From: Morchella semilibera
Taxonomy: Eukaryota > Ascomycota > Pezizomycetes > Pezizales > Morchellaceae
Direction of reading: 5' to 3'
Assembly (NCBI GenBank): GCA_009192285.1
Contig: WBVU01000011.1
Span: 1,670,668 to 1,734,667, forward strand
Length of the DNA: 64,000 nt
The notes below the pieces were generated by a model. That model was not told the origin of the DNA. It was given only the letters and a program-made list of their open reading frames with translations, and ran no database searches. Below, piece by piece: positions 11,581 to 25,157 of the stretch. Positions within the stretch are counted from its first letter, which is position 1, and every line of letters begins with the position of its first letter. The translations under genes were made by a program, and so were the position numbers.

Positions 11581-14500
11581 GACTGCTATTAGATACCCAA
11601 ATTTTGACCGTGTTATTGTGATTCCATTGCTTTGCCTCGGATCTAACATACTACGAGAAAAATTAATTCACCAAATGGCTCACTAGGATCCATAATATCT
11701 GAGAAGATTCTTTTTTAATCAATGATTTCTTTATGTGGGAAGGTGAAATATCACCCGCCCCTGAGGCATGAAACCAATATTAAACTATAGTTATTGATCG
11801 TTCCTTGACTTCGGAATCATAGTAATGTTAGTTGATGATTTCCCTCTCGGGCCACATGAGTGGACCTTATTAGACCTGATCTTAATTTGACCTGCAGGTG
11901 CTAACTGTCAGAGCAATGTTGAATATTCAGAATGTGCCTCTAGTAATTTATGGGACAATCTGGAGATTCAAGCAGATCAAGGAATTTCCATTATTTTTTG
12001 GTCAGGTTGGTTCCAATCTCTATCTCAAGTTTTTTCAGTGAGCATATAAGGAATCTTGGGCTTGATTGGTGAATCCGCAGTGATACCAAGTACAGGTTAC
12101 CAAGATGCTGTCTCCACACACACACTTTATAATCTATGCTCGACATGATGGATGTTGTCTTTTGGACCAACGTAGCATACATAGGATGTTCTTCCCGAAT
12201 TTGTATAGTAGGGGGGGCATGTGAAAAAATAAATCTGTCCTGTCTTTGCGAGGCTGGGGGGGGGGGGTATTAGTACTCATCTGTCAAAGGAGGATGAGCG
12301 ATAACGAAATTGGCGGAGATAACCCGCACATACAAAAATGCCCACGAGTTGTGTAACCTTGAGAACGTCCGAGCTCTTTGCCCTCTAGAGTAGGTACTCA
12401 ACGGCTGTTGATACCTGATTCGAGGCAAGGCTTTTTCCGGGAAGCCTTCTACTGTCTGAGCGAGTTTCCACAGAAATCGAATTGGGCTAGAATAGGTACT
12501 CTATAGTTGATAAAGTGAGATCTTGTGATCCGTAGGGTTGCACCAAACATTGTAATGTAGGAGTCAATAAGCAATCCCCCTACAGCTGGAAACTCGGGTA
12601 TTCCGTTCAAAAGGGCGAACGGGTAAACTTTTAGGCAGCTGAGGGTAGATGAACTACATGTATGCTCTTACTAGTAAAGTATGTACCCGTTGGATGAAAA
12701 TCGATACAGCTACAGTTGGTCTCTTGCATATTATGACCTCGGGAAATAAGCATCACTGTTGTAATTTTTGCATCAGCAAGTATGCCAATCAGTGCATCAG
12801 AACGCTAATGATGACTTCAGCAGGATTTCTGCTTGTTGTAAGTAGCTTTCCTGAGATGGCAAGAAAAGATATTGGTGACAAGTGCAGCTCCCCTTCCCTT
12901 ACTCTAGACTACCAGCTACCAACAGGCATCATCGCGTATGTATGTAACCTGACTGCTTTGTCAATCCTCTTGCGCCATCAGATGAATTTAGAACCGATCC
13001 CCGGAAGTTCCCAGCATATCAGGCATGATTAGCGTTTTTGTTGTTTTTGTGGGGTAGAGACGTTTCCCGATGATCATCGTAGGCCCCAGCGTCGCTTATG
13101 TATCCGATTAGCAACATCTCAACGACGTCCTTCCTCGTCGCTCGATGATGCCATAACTCAGGTACGCGAGACCCTCAACGTACATACGCCGCGCTCACTT
13201 CCCGGTTTTCTGGATGGTAAAATACCACCCGTGGCTACTATACTACATGTACCATTTCCGTTGCTTGCTTGCATCACCATTCTTTTAGGGGAGAGATAGT
13301 TATACTGAAATTGGAAAGGTTAGTTGCACTTTTTCGTTCTAAAAACTAGAAGATCCTGTGAGTTATTTATTTTTTGCCATAGCGGTAATGACTAATTGGC
13401 CATGAAGTAATCCTGGTGGCAGGTCGCCTGCTAGTTCGGAGGCGGGCTAAAAGAGGTTCTGTGGAAACACTCGGAGGAACACAGCGCGTTCTCTCGGAAA
13501 CCTCCCCGGTGATCATCCGGAAAAACTTTCATGATCCATGCGAAAGTGGAAATCACTACCCGGGCTTATTTAATTACTAGGGAGCAGCTTAGAGGGGGAG
13601 AGGGGGGGAGAGGGGGGGGGGCGTATATTCCAATTCTACAGTTCACATACAGTAGCCAGTCTCTATGTACTTGCCAAATTTTTATCAATAGGACGGGGGT
13701 AGGTAATGGCTGTAGCAACCGAAGTCCTATTGATAAAAACTTGACTAGTAGTATGATATTTTAGCTCGACGAGTCAAGACTCTACACAGGGTGACTAATG
13801 ATGAGGTGCAGAGACTTCAATCTACCTTGTATTTGGATTTCGACGCCCCAAACACTTTAGAATTCCTATTAGTGATATGGAACAAAATGGTTCAAACTAC
13901 ACTGCACTGTTCTCCGGCTTAATTGCCTCATGACTGCTGATACACATGTTGGATCTACAAATAATGATTGAGATAGGGACTGTGGATACCCCAATCCATT
14001 GATTGTTTGCCGGCAAGGGAGCTGGCATTACTAGAGTGATAACTTTTTGTTTGGGTGAATGCCCCAATGTTGAAGGAGTAACGGTGGTATGTAGCCTGTT
14101 TTGGAAACAGTAGCATAATTGTTTTTTAGGCCACTGCGCCGCAACCAAAACTCGAGTCCTAATACTAATTCCCTTGCTGTGATGCAGTGGTTAAAATAAA
14201 CTATGTGTGTATTCAAGAGAGAGGCTTTAGTCCTTTCAGGAGTATATACTCTTCAATCCCGACCTAAAGAAAAACCAACACTGATCCACTATCCTTGTAG
14301 CTTTCCCCGGAGTGAGCATCTTATTTTGTGGGTTAGCCTACAGAATCTGGCGGGTCACTCACTCTTAAAGATCTTTCTCATATGGCCATAGAAATACTTG
14401 TCCGCGTCATCACTACGGCGAACCTCTGTTTGTTTCAAACAAACCAGTGTTTCCTGGCTATCGGGTCCCTTTATATCTATACCATGGGTTGCGGTTCTGC

Positions 14501-15597
14501 GGACAGAAATTCCTGAGTTATACTGGTCTACATTGAAACAGAATAGGGTATGGGGTCCTTACTGCAAGGGTCCTTGCCTTCCTGCGAATCGGGGAGCCAC
14601 AAAAAGGCACTACTAGGGTAGCAGAGCCTCGTGCACTTCTCCTTCTGGAAGCACGAAGAACTTCAATAACAACCACCTGACTGATGAATTGTTTGTCGTT
14701 ATATTTGATTCATCATCTGGAGTCGATTTCTTCACCGCACCCTGATTGCCACCATTGGGCCACCCCTACCACCGGTCACGCAAGCATGGTAAGACAGTCC
14801 ATGACGGGCATTCTTAGGGCAACCGGAAAACGAGGGGAAAGATCCGGGGACAGCAAGGCAACTCAAGCGAGAACGGGGAATAGGCATGTCTGTAAATAGT
14901 TCTGGGAAACAAAGAGGGTGTGGCGGGATGAGCTCTGGATGAATACAACCTCTGGAACTCACTTTAATGTGGAAGTGCCAGCGAACACGTCATTCAAATC
15001 TAGAGCCTCTCAGGCAGATATGTGAGTGAGAGGGATATGTGACGGGGCTAGAGGAAACGGAACGGGGAGGGGTAGAGGCGTGAAAATGTATGTATGTAGA
15101 AGGGAAATCATAATTACGCACCGAAAGGGGGCGTAGTTATCTTTCTACAGACGCCTCTTTCAGGGCTTTGAAACCTCATGTTGTGGGAATGTGTTTTTTT
15201 TTTTTTGAGGCATCTTCGGTCGCACAATAATCAAAATTGTATCTCGACTTCTGTGGGGATCACCGACGCCCTTTTTGAAAAAATAATAAAAAGAGAGTGA
15301 GTTTCAATTGCTAAAGATGCTTCCAATGCCGAAAAGGAAACAATTTGATTCTGATATCCTTCTTTTAAACACTCCATATGCTGTGCTCTGCAAAGCTACA
15401 CTGCGGCTGCAGTCTTGATAGTGGGGTTTTGATATGCCCCTCCTTCCCCGCTTAGATACTTGTCAACATCCATAAGGTAATCTTCCGTAGTTATTGATAG
15501 CGACAACAAGCATCAAAACCTTCAACACCACCTCAACCAAATTTAATTCATCCACCTCTAACCACCCCGAATATACCTCAGCTTATTCGACCCTAAC
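11581..15597. other. Intergenic, 4 kb, no supported gene
   Basis: No frame here shows protein-like composition or splice continuity. It holds a G-run near 12258, a G-rich tract near 13590-13621, a hairpin at 13679-13739 (listed separately), TACATGTA near 12655 and 13240, and a T-run near 15194. The last 100 bp before 15598 are pyrimidine- and CCAACC-rich, as expected for a fungal promoter/leader. Confidence 0.55.
13679..13739. repeat. Perfect 16-bp inverted repeat with 29-nt spacer
   Basis: Arms TTTTTATCAATAGGAC (13679-13694) and its exact reverse complement (13724-13739). The spacer has the same length as that of the larger hairpin at 7337-7407, although the arm sequences differ. It could be a relic of a small foldback element. 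Confidence 0.7.
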
Positions 15598-16554
15598 ATG
15601 ACTGCCTCCCCGCTTGCTTCTGCAAATCTACTGCGTAGGCAGCTCAAGGGGATGCAGTCCGACAAGGACCTCTCAAATATCAGTGTCGGTCTTGTCGATG
15701 ATAACATCTACGAGTGGGAGGTTATGCTTATGATATCTGACGACTGCAAGTTCTACGGAGGTACACTGCTCTCAACATCTAGGCCTCGGCAGGGGGACTT
15801 TATACCTAACAGGAATTGTCGTTAGGTGGTTTCTTCCGGGCACGTCTGTCTTTCCCTATGGACTACCCACATAATCCCCCCCAGATGAAATTCGAAACGC
15901 CAATTTGGCACCCAAACAGTATGTCTGTTAGAAATCTAGAACCTGCACCTCTTGTATATATTGACTGGCTCTGACGCTGTTAGTTTATCCGGACGGCAAC
16001 GTCTGCATCTCTATCCTCCACCCCCCTGAAGAAGACCAGTAAACATCACCCTTGCTTTTCACTTCCACGCATACACACATACACACATAAATCCCCTCCA
16101 CTGACCTCCTAAAACCTCAATGCCCCTCTCGTTTGTGATTGCGTAAAATGATGCCGCGTGGTATACTGATGATGTTCCCTCTTCGCAATTGTTACCCTGC
16201 AGATATGGATATGAGTCGGCCGCTGAGCGTTGGCTCCCTGTGCATACACCAGAGACAATATTGATATCAGTCATTTCTATGCTGAGTTCCCCTAATGACG
16301 AGAGTCCCGCCAACCTGGTACGTGAAACCTCTGTGTAAATTTTAATTATTTTTCTTTTCTTGCCATCGTTTTGAAAAGAAGAAACAAAAATGAAACAAAA
16401 AGGAATTGGTCCAACGAGAGGCCAATGCATTAACCAGGTCGTAAACAATCTTACTGACGTCTTTCCACAGGAGGCAGCAAAGCAGTGGCGCGATGATCCC
16501 GTCGAGTTTAAGAAAAAGGCGAGGAAGTGCGTCAGGGATAGTCTAGAATGGTGA
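15598..16554 (+). CDS. ubc15: Ubiquitin-conjugating enzyme E2, UBE2G1/Ubc7 class
   Basis: Five exons: 15598-15760, 15826-15918, 15984-16038, 16203-16317, 16471-16554. Total 510 nt, 169 aa. It reads [63 protein letters not shown]. The catalytic Cys is residue 93, eight residues after the HPN motif. The acidic loop insertion ([18 protein letters not shown]) that marks the Ubc7/Cdc34-like class is present, followed by [15 protein letters not shown] and [10 protein letters not shown]. The LVDDN..EWEV and [11 protein letters not shown] blocks resemble UBE2G1 (S. pombe Ubc15) more than the ER-associated UBE2G2 (yeast Ubc7). It transfers ubiquitin from E1 to substrates with an E3, typically building Lys48 chains. 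The two 3' introns (164 and 153 nt) are long for this window. Confidence 0.93.
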
Positions 16555-17838
16555 AGAAAAGCAATTGTTCGCTTTTTAAGAAAGATAAAAAAATGACAAA
16601 TATAATCTCTGTCCCGTTGTATGTCTATGGCGCCTGAACAGGAAGGGGTGGTTGGCTGCTGAAGGACCGGTTGGAAGGCCGGTACTTTTCTGGTTGGCTA
16701 GTTGGATTGAGAGCCTGGTCAGGTTCTCTTGTGTATGTACTAGTACGATACAAAAATTTCTTCCCTTTTGCCAATAGTTTTGCGAATGATACCTGATCCA
16801 TATTTTGCGATATGATACTCGACGGGTACCTGTACCCCGTGAGCCTATTTATCTGGTTTTTAAGTCCGCATGGTTGCCCTCCACCCCTACTATCAAAAAA
16901 GTCCTACTGGCCATGGCTGCTTTTTTTTTCGTATCTGCCAAGAGCATAACCAATGCGTGGGACTCCAACCCTCCTCCGCATCGGTCTGCCCGGCTGTCTG
17001 CTGCAAGGTAATAACAATGCGCACGTAAGGCGGAGTCACTGTCCACGGTCAATTCAGTGTTGTGGTCCTATGGGGGCATAGCCGATGGCGGAGAGACTAC
17101 CTTTACTTGTGGAGTCCCATGCGAAAGGGTCATGTGTTCAGCCGAAGAAAAAATCAATTCTCTCTCTCTCTCTCTTTTTTTTTTCTTCTCAGGACAAGGC
17201 TATTCTTCCAATCAGATTCTTTTCTTTTGAAGCTACATACATACAACCCCGATACCTGTGTGCCAGCTATCGCGAAAAATACACAATAACGGAGACTGAA
17301 AAAGAATATATATATATATATATCTCAAAAGCTGAATCTGGCCCGATTAGGGTCTCAAATTCCTAAAACTACAATAGACAATAGAATACCACTCAAAAAG
17401 GTTTTTTTCTCGCTCGACCAAGCGAATCCAACCGGCCAGACTCCAGAAGAAACAAAAAATGACGCCTGGCCTTTAAAAAGGCAATTTGACAAAGGGAATA
17501 AAAGCACACCGGCACACGAGAAGAAAAGAAGTAACCGAATACACCGATATGCCATAGAACAAGACGCCCCGTAGGTAAAGAAAACACATAAGAAAAGGAA
17601 GGGAAAAAGCCAGAGGGGAAAGGGGAAGAAAAAAAAAACAGAGGACCACCCTTCACCATAACATGAACCAAACAATGCCACACACCCACCCCCGTTCGTA
17701 CCAAAAGAAAACCCTTCATTAAGCCGTAAAATGTTGAGGATGATGATATGTCGAAAAATGTATAATACTCAAATGTACTGCCAATCCCCAAAAACAATAT
17801 TTTATACAGATGCAACCAATCTAATCGTACCAATCCCA
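16555..17838. other. Convergent intergenic with (TC)n, T-run and (TA)n repeats
   Basis: Tail-to-tail region between the E2 gene and the AreA-GATA-like gene, so it should hold both 3' ends. A (TC)n tract running into a T-run lies about 17158-17184, and an (AT)n tract about 17308-17324. The 17400-17800 part is purine-rich on the plus strand. No coding signal. Confidence 0.6.
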
Positions 17839-19561
17839 TTACCACCCAGCTACATGGTATTCATGCAGCCCTTGATCAAAATAATGATTCCATGAGTTAT
17901 TTTTGGAAGCATTGCCCTTTGAGACACTGGCTTTTGTGGAGGAAGCTGCCTTGCTCGAGCATTCGTTGACTTGTGGGAAGTCATTCAGCTTCGTGACATC
18001 ATGTGCAGTGTGTCGTCGCTTGAGAACAGCAGTTGCAGTGGTATTCTTTTGTTGTCTCTCCCAAAGAAGGTGTCTTCGAAGAGATTCAGTCAACTCAGTG
18101 GCAAGCATGTTTCTACGAGTAGTACGAGGTGAAAGGGCAGGCGGGTGCATATTGCTGGTTGTCATGATAATTGGCTTTGCGCGGGTAATCTCGGCGGTTG
18201 GCTTAGCAGTGAGAGGGGATTCTCGCTGGAGCGAAGGAGCAAGAGATGGGCCGGAAGGTGAAGTGGTCCTTGACCTCAAAGCGGGGGTAGATCGCGAACC
18301 AGCATTGGCAAGAGCTGCAGCACGCTTTGGCTCGTGAAGCATGGTGGATAGGAGAGAGCGTCTGGAAGTCAACATTTGTCGGCTCTCAACACGCTGGAAC
18401 ATTGTGTCCGGGTTGTAGCTTGAGTGAGCACTATCATCTGTAGATGACTCCCAATCCGATGAGTCCTCATCAATCGCACTCTCTGATATCACCTCCTCGT
18501 CCTCAGAGTAAACGTCGTCATCTCTGAAAGTTCTTGTGATAACCTCAGATCTGAACGATGTCCTCTTTGTTCTCTTTAGCCCCTCAGAAAGCTTGCTCTT
18601 TCGCATGGGTGGGCCTTGTGTGAAGCTATCCTCAGAGTCGCTCTCATCATCGTCATAAGCAGATGAGGATGAGCCAATGATGAACATCGACTTCTTTTGA
18701 GCCTTCTTAGGCGCTGGCGATGCCACCTTCTTAATAGGAGCAGCTGGCTCAGAAGTTAAGCATGCATTTGAGCGATTTGAGCGAACTGATACTGAAATAT
18801 TCTGACCAGGTGTGAATCCACGAACAATACTGTGGGCGCTAACACTCGTAGAGTATGAATCGGCAGATCCTACTGGTGTTGAATGGGCTGCTGGAAGAGC
18901 AGGTGTGCACATTGATTGTTCGGGCATTGTCTCCTGAGCTCCAACTTCTGTAGCAGTAACTAGAGGACGTTTTGAAATCCAATCATCGGCACTAGACTTG
19001 CTTTTATCCAGATCTTCCATCAACTTAACCAAATGCACTGGTGTCATGTGTTTCTCCTTGCCCCGGTAGCGCTCAGCTGAGTCAGTTCGCAGCAGACATG
19101 ATCTTGACTTAATGTTGACAGCATCTGATCGTAGCTCGTAATCTGATGTGGCTGATTCGACACTTGAAGAGAGCTCTGGAACATCTGAGTATGTGTCGGA
19201 ATCTTGTCTTCTGGGCTTCCGTGGAACTGTTGCAGTGGGAGCAGCAGCAGTGGCGGTTGTCTTGATAGGTGCAGCTGTCACAGTGGTCTCCTCGCAGCAA
19301 AAAGTCTCCCGATTCCACACCCTCCAACTAAGATTTTCTAGCCTCCTCCCATTCTCCAATGATTCCGCACATTTTGAGAAGACTAAGAGAAGAAGAAAAA
19401 ACCATTGTCAGCACATTTTGACACCGGAAATCGAGCAAAGATGATTGTTCCGCAAACTCACTTGTCCACATGCTGAAAAGATTGTCCACATTCCTGGGAT
19501 CGACTTTGGCGATGTGGTTGATGTCCAAAGACAGCATAGGGCTGGATAGTCGCGAAGGCAT
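17839..19561 (-). CDS. AreA-GATA-like (DUF1752) and DUF3295 regulatory protein
   Basis: Two exons: 19462-19561 and 17839-19382. Total 1644 nt, 547 aa. The N terminus MPSRLSSPMLSLDINHIAKVD leads into NVDNLFSMWTIFSKCAESLE then NGRRLENLSWRVWNRE, the short domain shared with AreA-type nitrogen regulators (Pfam GATA_AreA, formerly DUF1752). The rest is Ser/Thr-rich with acidic patches (DDDESDSEDSF, YSEDEEVISESAIDEDSSDWE) and the C-terminal block TMLHEPKRAAALANA ... NMLATELTESLRRHLLWERQ and VLKRRHTAHDVTKL that I associate with DUF3295. It has no GATA zinc finger, so it probably acts through protein contacts, not by binding DNA itself; a role in nitrogen or stress signalling is inference from the domain. 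Its upstream side faces a 17-kb gene-free interval. Confidence 0.85.
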
Positions 19562-22500
19562 CTTCGCGAGTTGTACTATGTCGTTATATGGTGGATGTTG
19601 GTATTGGTGGTTTGAGGGAAAGTGATCGATAACGAATGACCGATGGTGATTGTGATTGTTGTTTTGTTGATTAGCGGTTGCTAGTGTGGTGGTAGTGCGT
19701 GATTGACTTCTTTATTGTTGGGGGTAATGATGGATATATATGTTCAGATTGAGGTGATGTTCCAACAACTGTACTCTTCCGATAACTTTGATGTTCGAAT
19801 GTTGAGAGAAGTAAAAGGGCACGGGTAGGGGGATAGCAATGGCTAAGTAGGCTGTTTAAGTTGGGCAGGATGCGAGGGGGGGTTATAGGTGTCGGCTGGG
19901 TTGTCCAACTGGGCTGGGGTGTGTGGATGTACATTAGCTCTGTGGGTTACGGGCTGGGGGAGGGATCGGATGGGGGGTGGGGACTGAGCGACACAGAGTG
20001 AGCGGGCAAGCGTGGAAGGAAGATGTGGGTCAGGTCTGAGACACCACTGGTACTGGGGCTTACCCGTCGGGCTTGCCTCGGGAGATTGGGGGCATTTGGG
20101 CTTAAGGTCAACCGGGGGTACGGTTACTTGGACAAAGGACAAGAAGAAAAAAAAAACTCTTCCTTATTTTTCCTGTATTTTTTTTTTCGCCCTGTCTGGA
20201 TGACATGCGAGGCAATGGTGAGCTTTTTGGGTGAGCCCACTCTACATACATACACATACATACTTCATACATCGACTTGGAGTCTCTATAGAACAAAGCC
20301 CCCATGTAGAAACCTACATGTATTCCAATGCACGCATTATCTAAAATGAAAATAGCATATGGATGAATGGGGAAACCGAAGAAAAGAAGATTGTAAAGGG
20401 AATATATTCGTCCCCCTCCCTATTTCTCTCTCCATCATAACTGGGACTAATGGAAAAAGCGCAAATGAAAATCATTAGGGGTGGTGGGTTGGCCGGATTC
20501 CTAACTTGTTTTCAGACGACTTCAATCAACGCAAGGAGTCGTTCTCTGTGGGGGTTTCTCTGTGTCCGGACACTTGTCCACTGAAATCTATTACTTTTAC
20601 GCTGCCCGAAACAATTTTTTTAAACAAAAAACAAAAAAAATAAAGTCACGTTCACTTTGAATCTTTTTTTCTCAAATTATCACACTTTAGGTTTTTCCTC
20701 GCCCCTTGTCTCTAGTGATACCTGGAATGTCACCCCCCCCCCCCCCTTAGGGCGACAGACACCGCCTCCGCTGACCCACCAAGGTCTTACACCTTTACTC
20801 ACCCTCAGTAAGTACAATACATACATGTACTTACGTATAACCCATAACCTGCTCCCAAGTTGTAAATTGGCCGGATAAAAGATGTGGGGTATGATACTTG
20901 CTTGTCTTGTGTCTCTCGCTCTCGAGCCCATCAGAACCCTACCTTTATCCAGAGTATGATGAGCAGCGAAGCCTGGCACTGGACAGAAGACATGATGCCG
21001 GGCTAATGGAACGCAGCATAGAGACCTTTCACCTGACACGGACGCAAGTAGGTACTCTACTCTACATCCTTCATACTCTGTAGAGTACCACCGCCCTTGC
21101 GCTGCGACCGTAACAGATCGCTGGGATAGCATCCCATGCCATGCTGTTCCCCCCAATTGGCCTTTCCTCCCATCATCATTATCCAATCCTCCACTACCCC
21201 CCCCCAGTAAACCACTCCTTCTAAACCCTTAGTCCTGCCACATTGGGCATCCCCCATCTCGGCACTTTCTCCTGCTTCAAGCTTCCTGAATGTTTGTACT
21301 CTGAATAGCAGTGGGTTTCGGAACCGCTCCCTGCACCCGGAATCATAACGTTCCAAGAACCGTTCATTTAAAGGGCGACTGTATTGTTCAAACAATTAAA
21401 CAGTGATAGGGATAACAATAATAATATCAATCTAACTACAGAGTATGAAAGCCCGGTCAAGTGTTGTATCGAATTCCCGAAATTCCCATGTATGGCACGC
21501 AGTATTGATCCCTCACACTCCTGTCAAAGAAACAAGCAGCCACCCCAATTTCTTGGTATACATATCAAAGGCTAAAGATCGCGAGGGAAACATCCATCTT
21601 ATTCCTTTGTTTGCAAATAGCTATGGGTTTTAGATCACCTTCTGACAAAGTGGAAGCGTCAGACACAAAAGAAGCTCTCCACAGATTCGACATAAACACG
21701 ATCAGCTGGCTGACCATCGATTCGCTCACGCATTAAATCCTCGATTTCCCCACAATCACATCTATCATTCGCTTCGATGAATATCCTTTTTCTATTTTAA
21801 TCAAAAAACAAAAACAATCCAATTTCTGTTTCGTCCCCAGAAACTGTACCTATGACTGCGCGGTAGCGAAGAAGCAGGACCCTGTTGGGGTGAGAAGCGC
21901 CAGCTGGCCACCCTAGACCACGTGCAGCCTATTCAGGGCGCAACGGTGCTCTCTAACCCAAAGAGGACGAGCTGCCCATCCTTTCACGATCGGCTGCTTC
22001 CGCCACAGAAGGTCTTGCTGGTTGCTCCTTTCGCACTACGACTCCTCCGGCCGGCAGCGAATTTTCCGACCAAAAATAAATCACACCAACGTATATCTCT
22101 CTACTCTACTCTAGCCTACGTACCTAGCTGTAAGCCGTAGCTGTAGTGTACACTCTAAAGGATTAAAAGGGCTCTTCAACCACCACCCCCTTAAAGCTTC
22201 ATCTTGTGAATATGTAGGTAGATACCTATCTTATCTATCATTTGCTCCCATAAAGAGGGAAGCAGAAGCGTGTGGGAGCGATCAACGGCCGAGAACGCTC
22301 ATACCACCCAACTACTCGTATTATCAGAGCAGGTGGCGGTTTCAACTACGAGGACAGCAGCATCAGCACCAGAAGCAACACTGCCTCCGTGACTGACTGA
22401 CTTCGCCGTTGGATAGTGGCCTATCTTTTTGCTAGTGAAGAATTGCTAATGTGCTAACAGATCTGGAGAAGGAAAGGTAAGGTTTCTTGTGCTCGACAGT

Positions 22501-24156
22501 CATCCGTCAGCGTTACTCCGGACTTTTATTGAAGCTGCTTACCGAACATGCGGTAGTTCGTGACCAGCTGGACTAGGAAAAATAAACTACCGTCGTTGTC
22601 GTCGTCGCCGCTGCCCTCACCACCTAGTATTATCACATACCAACTGCAACGTTGCACGTAATGCTGCTTCTTCCTTCACCCTGAACAGGTTCCACTTTTG
22701 TCATGAGGATCAGAATATTACAGATGAATTCCCAAGGGTATGGATCCATGGGCAGTGGGGGAAGGAAAAGGCGTAAGGACAAATTATTGCAAAGGGTTCG
22801 TCTCGTCATCTGTAGGCATATGGTACGTGTGGTATGGTTTACCCATCACATATTTTTGCTGTTATTAGTTTTTTTTGTCTTGTGTCCTGCTTGTCCAGAA
22901 AGAAAAAAAAAACCAAAAAAAGAGGAGCCAGCCCTGAAGAAGGAGAAGGGGTGAAGATGATAGCTAGTATTTGTTGGCGCTCGAACCTGATCACGTTCTG
23001 TGTACGCTATGTCCCATCTTTCGTTAGTTCTCCACGCGTGACAGACACCGACTATTACATTACCGCGGGGTTATCCGGTGTTCGAGCCGTTGATCCGCCA
23101 GTGGTGGTGGTGCACCACACTACACACAGACACACATAGGAGAAACCGGGTGGCTTTCTGATTACAACAACGCTTCGAAAAAAAAAAAAAAAAAAAGGGC
23201 GTAGGGAGTAAAGGTAGGGGGGAACCTCCGATATCTCCCGGGATCGCTGCTGTGCGGCGCTCTCTAGTGCAGTAGCGGTGGCTCACGCACTCTTTGCTTT
23301 TTTCAAAAAATTTCAGCCTCTCTACCCCACTGTCCCGCTAACTTCCGTCTAGGCTAAATTGGTAGCTAGCAGAAGTTTGATCATTGCAATGGGATGGGTA
23401 AGGGGTTGATCACGTCAAGTCAGCAAGCAAGCTAAGAAAGCAGGGGTTGTTGATTGATTGGCCTTGGCAAGGCTTACCTTTGCAAACTATTACTACATTT
23501 GTTACATGCAACAGTTTCTGGGCTTGGTCGAGTGAAAGGGGAAGGTAGAGGGCCATGGGAAATGCCCACGTTTTTCGAACCGGGTTCACTTTCGTGGGGA
23601 AATAGGAGGGAAATCCTATGATAAGACATAACCACTATCACCTATAGCGACCCAGTAAATTCCTAGGAATGGTTTGTTGAGACATGGGAGAGTCTGGAGG
23701 CGGCCAGGCAAGTCAAGGGTGGGCGTAGGCTAGCTATGTTTGGTTACTTTTTCATAAACCATGGTACTCTAGATACCACACTCTCTCTGTCACTCTCGCT
23801 CTTGTCTCCCTCCCTACCAGGCCTCGAGGGACAATATGTAACTCAATTTTCACCACGTGAGCATGTTTCCTTTGCCCTCTTTCTGAGAGACTGTGCTGAG
23901 TACTCAAGAATTCTGAGACCTCCCCCCACCCACCCCAGTTCCTCGGTCATATGGGAGGGGGGGAGGGATCTGGGTAGGTGTAATGTTTGTTTCGATCGCT
24001 TCCTCCAAGTGCCGAAGGAGGGAGTGGAAGTAGAGTAAGCAAGCACAGTGACGTCCTTCCGCAGTACCTCAATGTCTCACCGCGCCGCAAAAAAAAAAAG
24101 GGTCTTTATTGTTTGCTTTTTTGACAGCAGTGGCAGCCTCATAATCCATCATAGTC

Positions 24157-24183
24157 ACACCTCACCTCACCTCACCTCACCTT
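24157..24183. repeat. (CTCAC)n microsatellite
   Basis: Four to five CTCAC units in tandem, in the gene-free interval. Confidence 0.85.
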
Positions 24184-24669
24184 ACCGGAGACTTTACTAC
24201 CTAGGGGCTGTCCGGTTTCAAGGTGGAAGGAAGTAAAGGGGCCCTTATTCTTCAGGACGCAGGTGGATACTGCAATTAAGAGACCAGAAACCCATTGACC
24301 TGGTCAGTCCCTTTCCCTTTCCCCCCGGCCTGGCTGGGTGGTCTGTAAATGGGGAGTGGAGCAAATTATTTCTCGGCGACCTTTTGGAGTGAAAATTTTT
24401 TTTTTTTTTTTGCATGTCCCAGCTACATAGCAAATGGGTTTATTTGGGAGTTGACGGTCCGAACTCAGTGTGTGCAATTTTAAAGGGTGTCACCAAGGCC
24501 TTCTAGAAGGTTTTTCTTTTCTTTTCTTTTCTTTTTCTTTTTTTCCCTCTCCTCCCGAGCGAACGCCCTTCTCATTTGAATTCAGGCTGAGTGTAAGCAA
24601 GTGGTGGATGGAAGAAACGAAAAAGAAGGTATCGTGAAATATTCCCCGCTGAAGCGTTGACGGCCCGCA

Positions 24670-24719
24670 CCCTCCCTTCCCTTCCCTTCCTTCCCTTCCC
24701 TTCCTTTCCCTCCCTTCCC
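24670..24719. repeat. Polypyrimidine (CCCTT)n tract
   Basis: About 50 nt of only C and T, mostly CCCTT/CCTT units; capable of triplex or other non-B structure. Another T/C tract lies about 24511-24553. Confidence 0.85.
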
Positions 24720-25109
24720 GGCAGAAGAGCCTATCGCAACGGTTGTGCATGTGCCTGCATGAACAAGCAGCAGCCATGGACTATAAAGTGGACGACGATA
24801 CGATACGCAGAATATAGGCAGGGCATTCTACATCGTACATATTGACTGCTCTACTCTATATTATTTTTATCATCTAGAGTATGTACATACATGTATGTGG
24901 TGCATTACGGATACACTAGATGTAGATACAGTATGGTACCGTAGAATATACGCAGATATAGATTACAGACTTGCATAGGACAAAATTCTTATCGATCGAC
25001 GAGCAGCTCGCTTCGCATGCCCGCCTTTCCGCCCACTGACCAAAAAATGATTACTGTGCTTAATTGTATGTATGGAGAAAGAGAAGTCCGGCCCCGTCTA
25101 GATTATTTT

Positions 25110-25157
25110 CTCCCTCCTCCTTCTCCTCCTCCTCCTCCTCCTCCTCCTCTTCTTCCT
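25110..25157. repeat. (CTC)n microsatellite
   Basis: About 48 nt of CTC/CTT triplets in the gene-free interval. Confidence 0.85.

Noticed and set aside
12649-13032. 127-codon frame on plus
   Set aside because: Composition is not protein-like, with no motif, no intron logic and no leader.
16059-16448. Minus-strand frame opposite the E2 gene
   Set aside because: Shadow of the two long introns and exon 4 of the ubiquitin-conjugating enzyme.
19148-19444. Plus-strand frame over the start of the AreA-GATA-like gene
   Set aside because: Antisense shadow of a well-supported gene.
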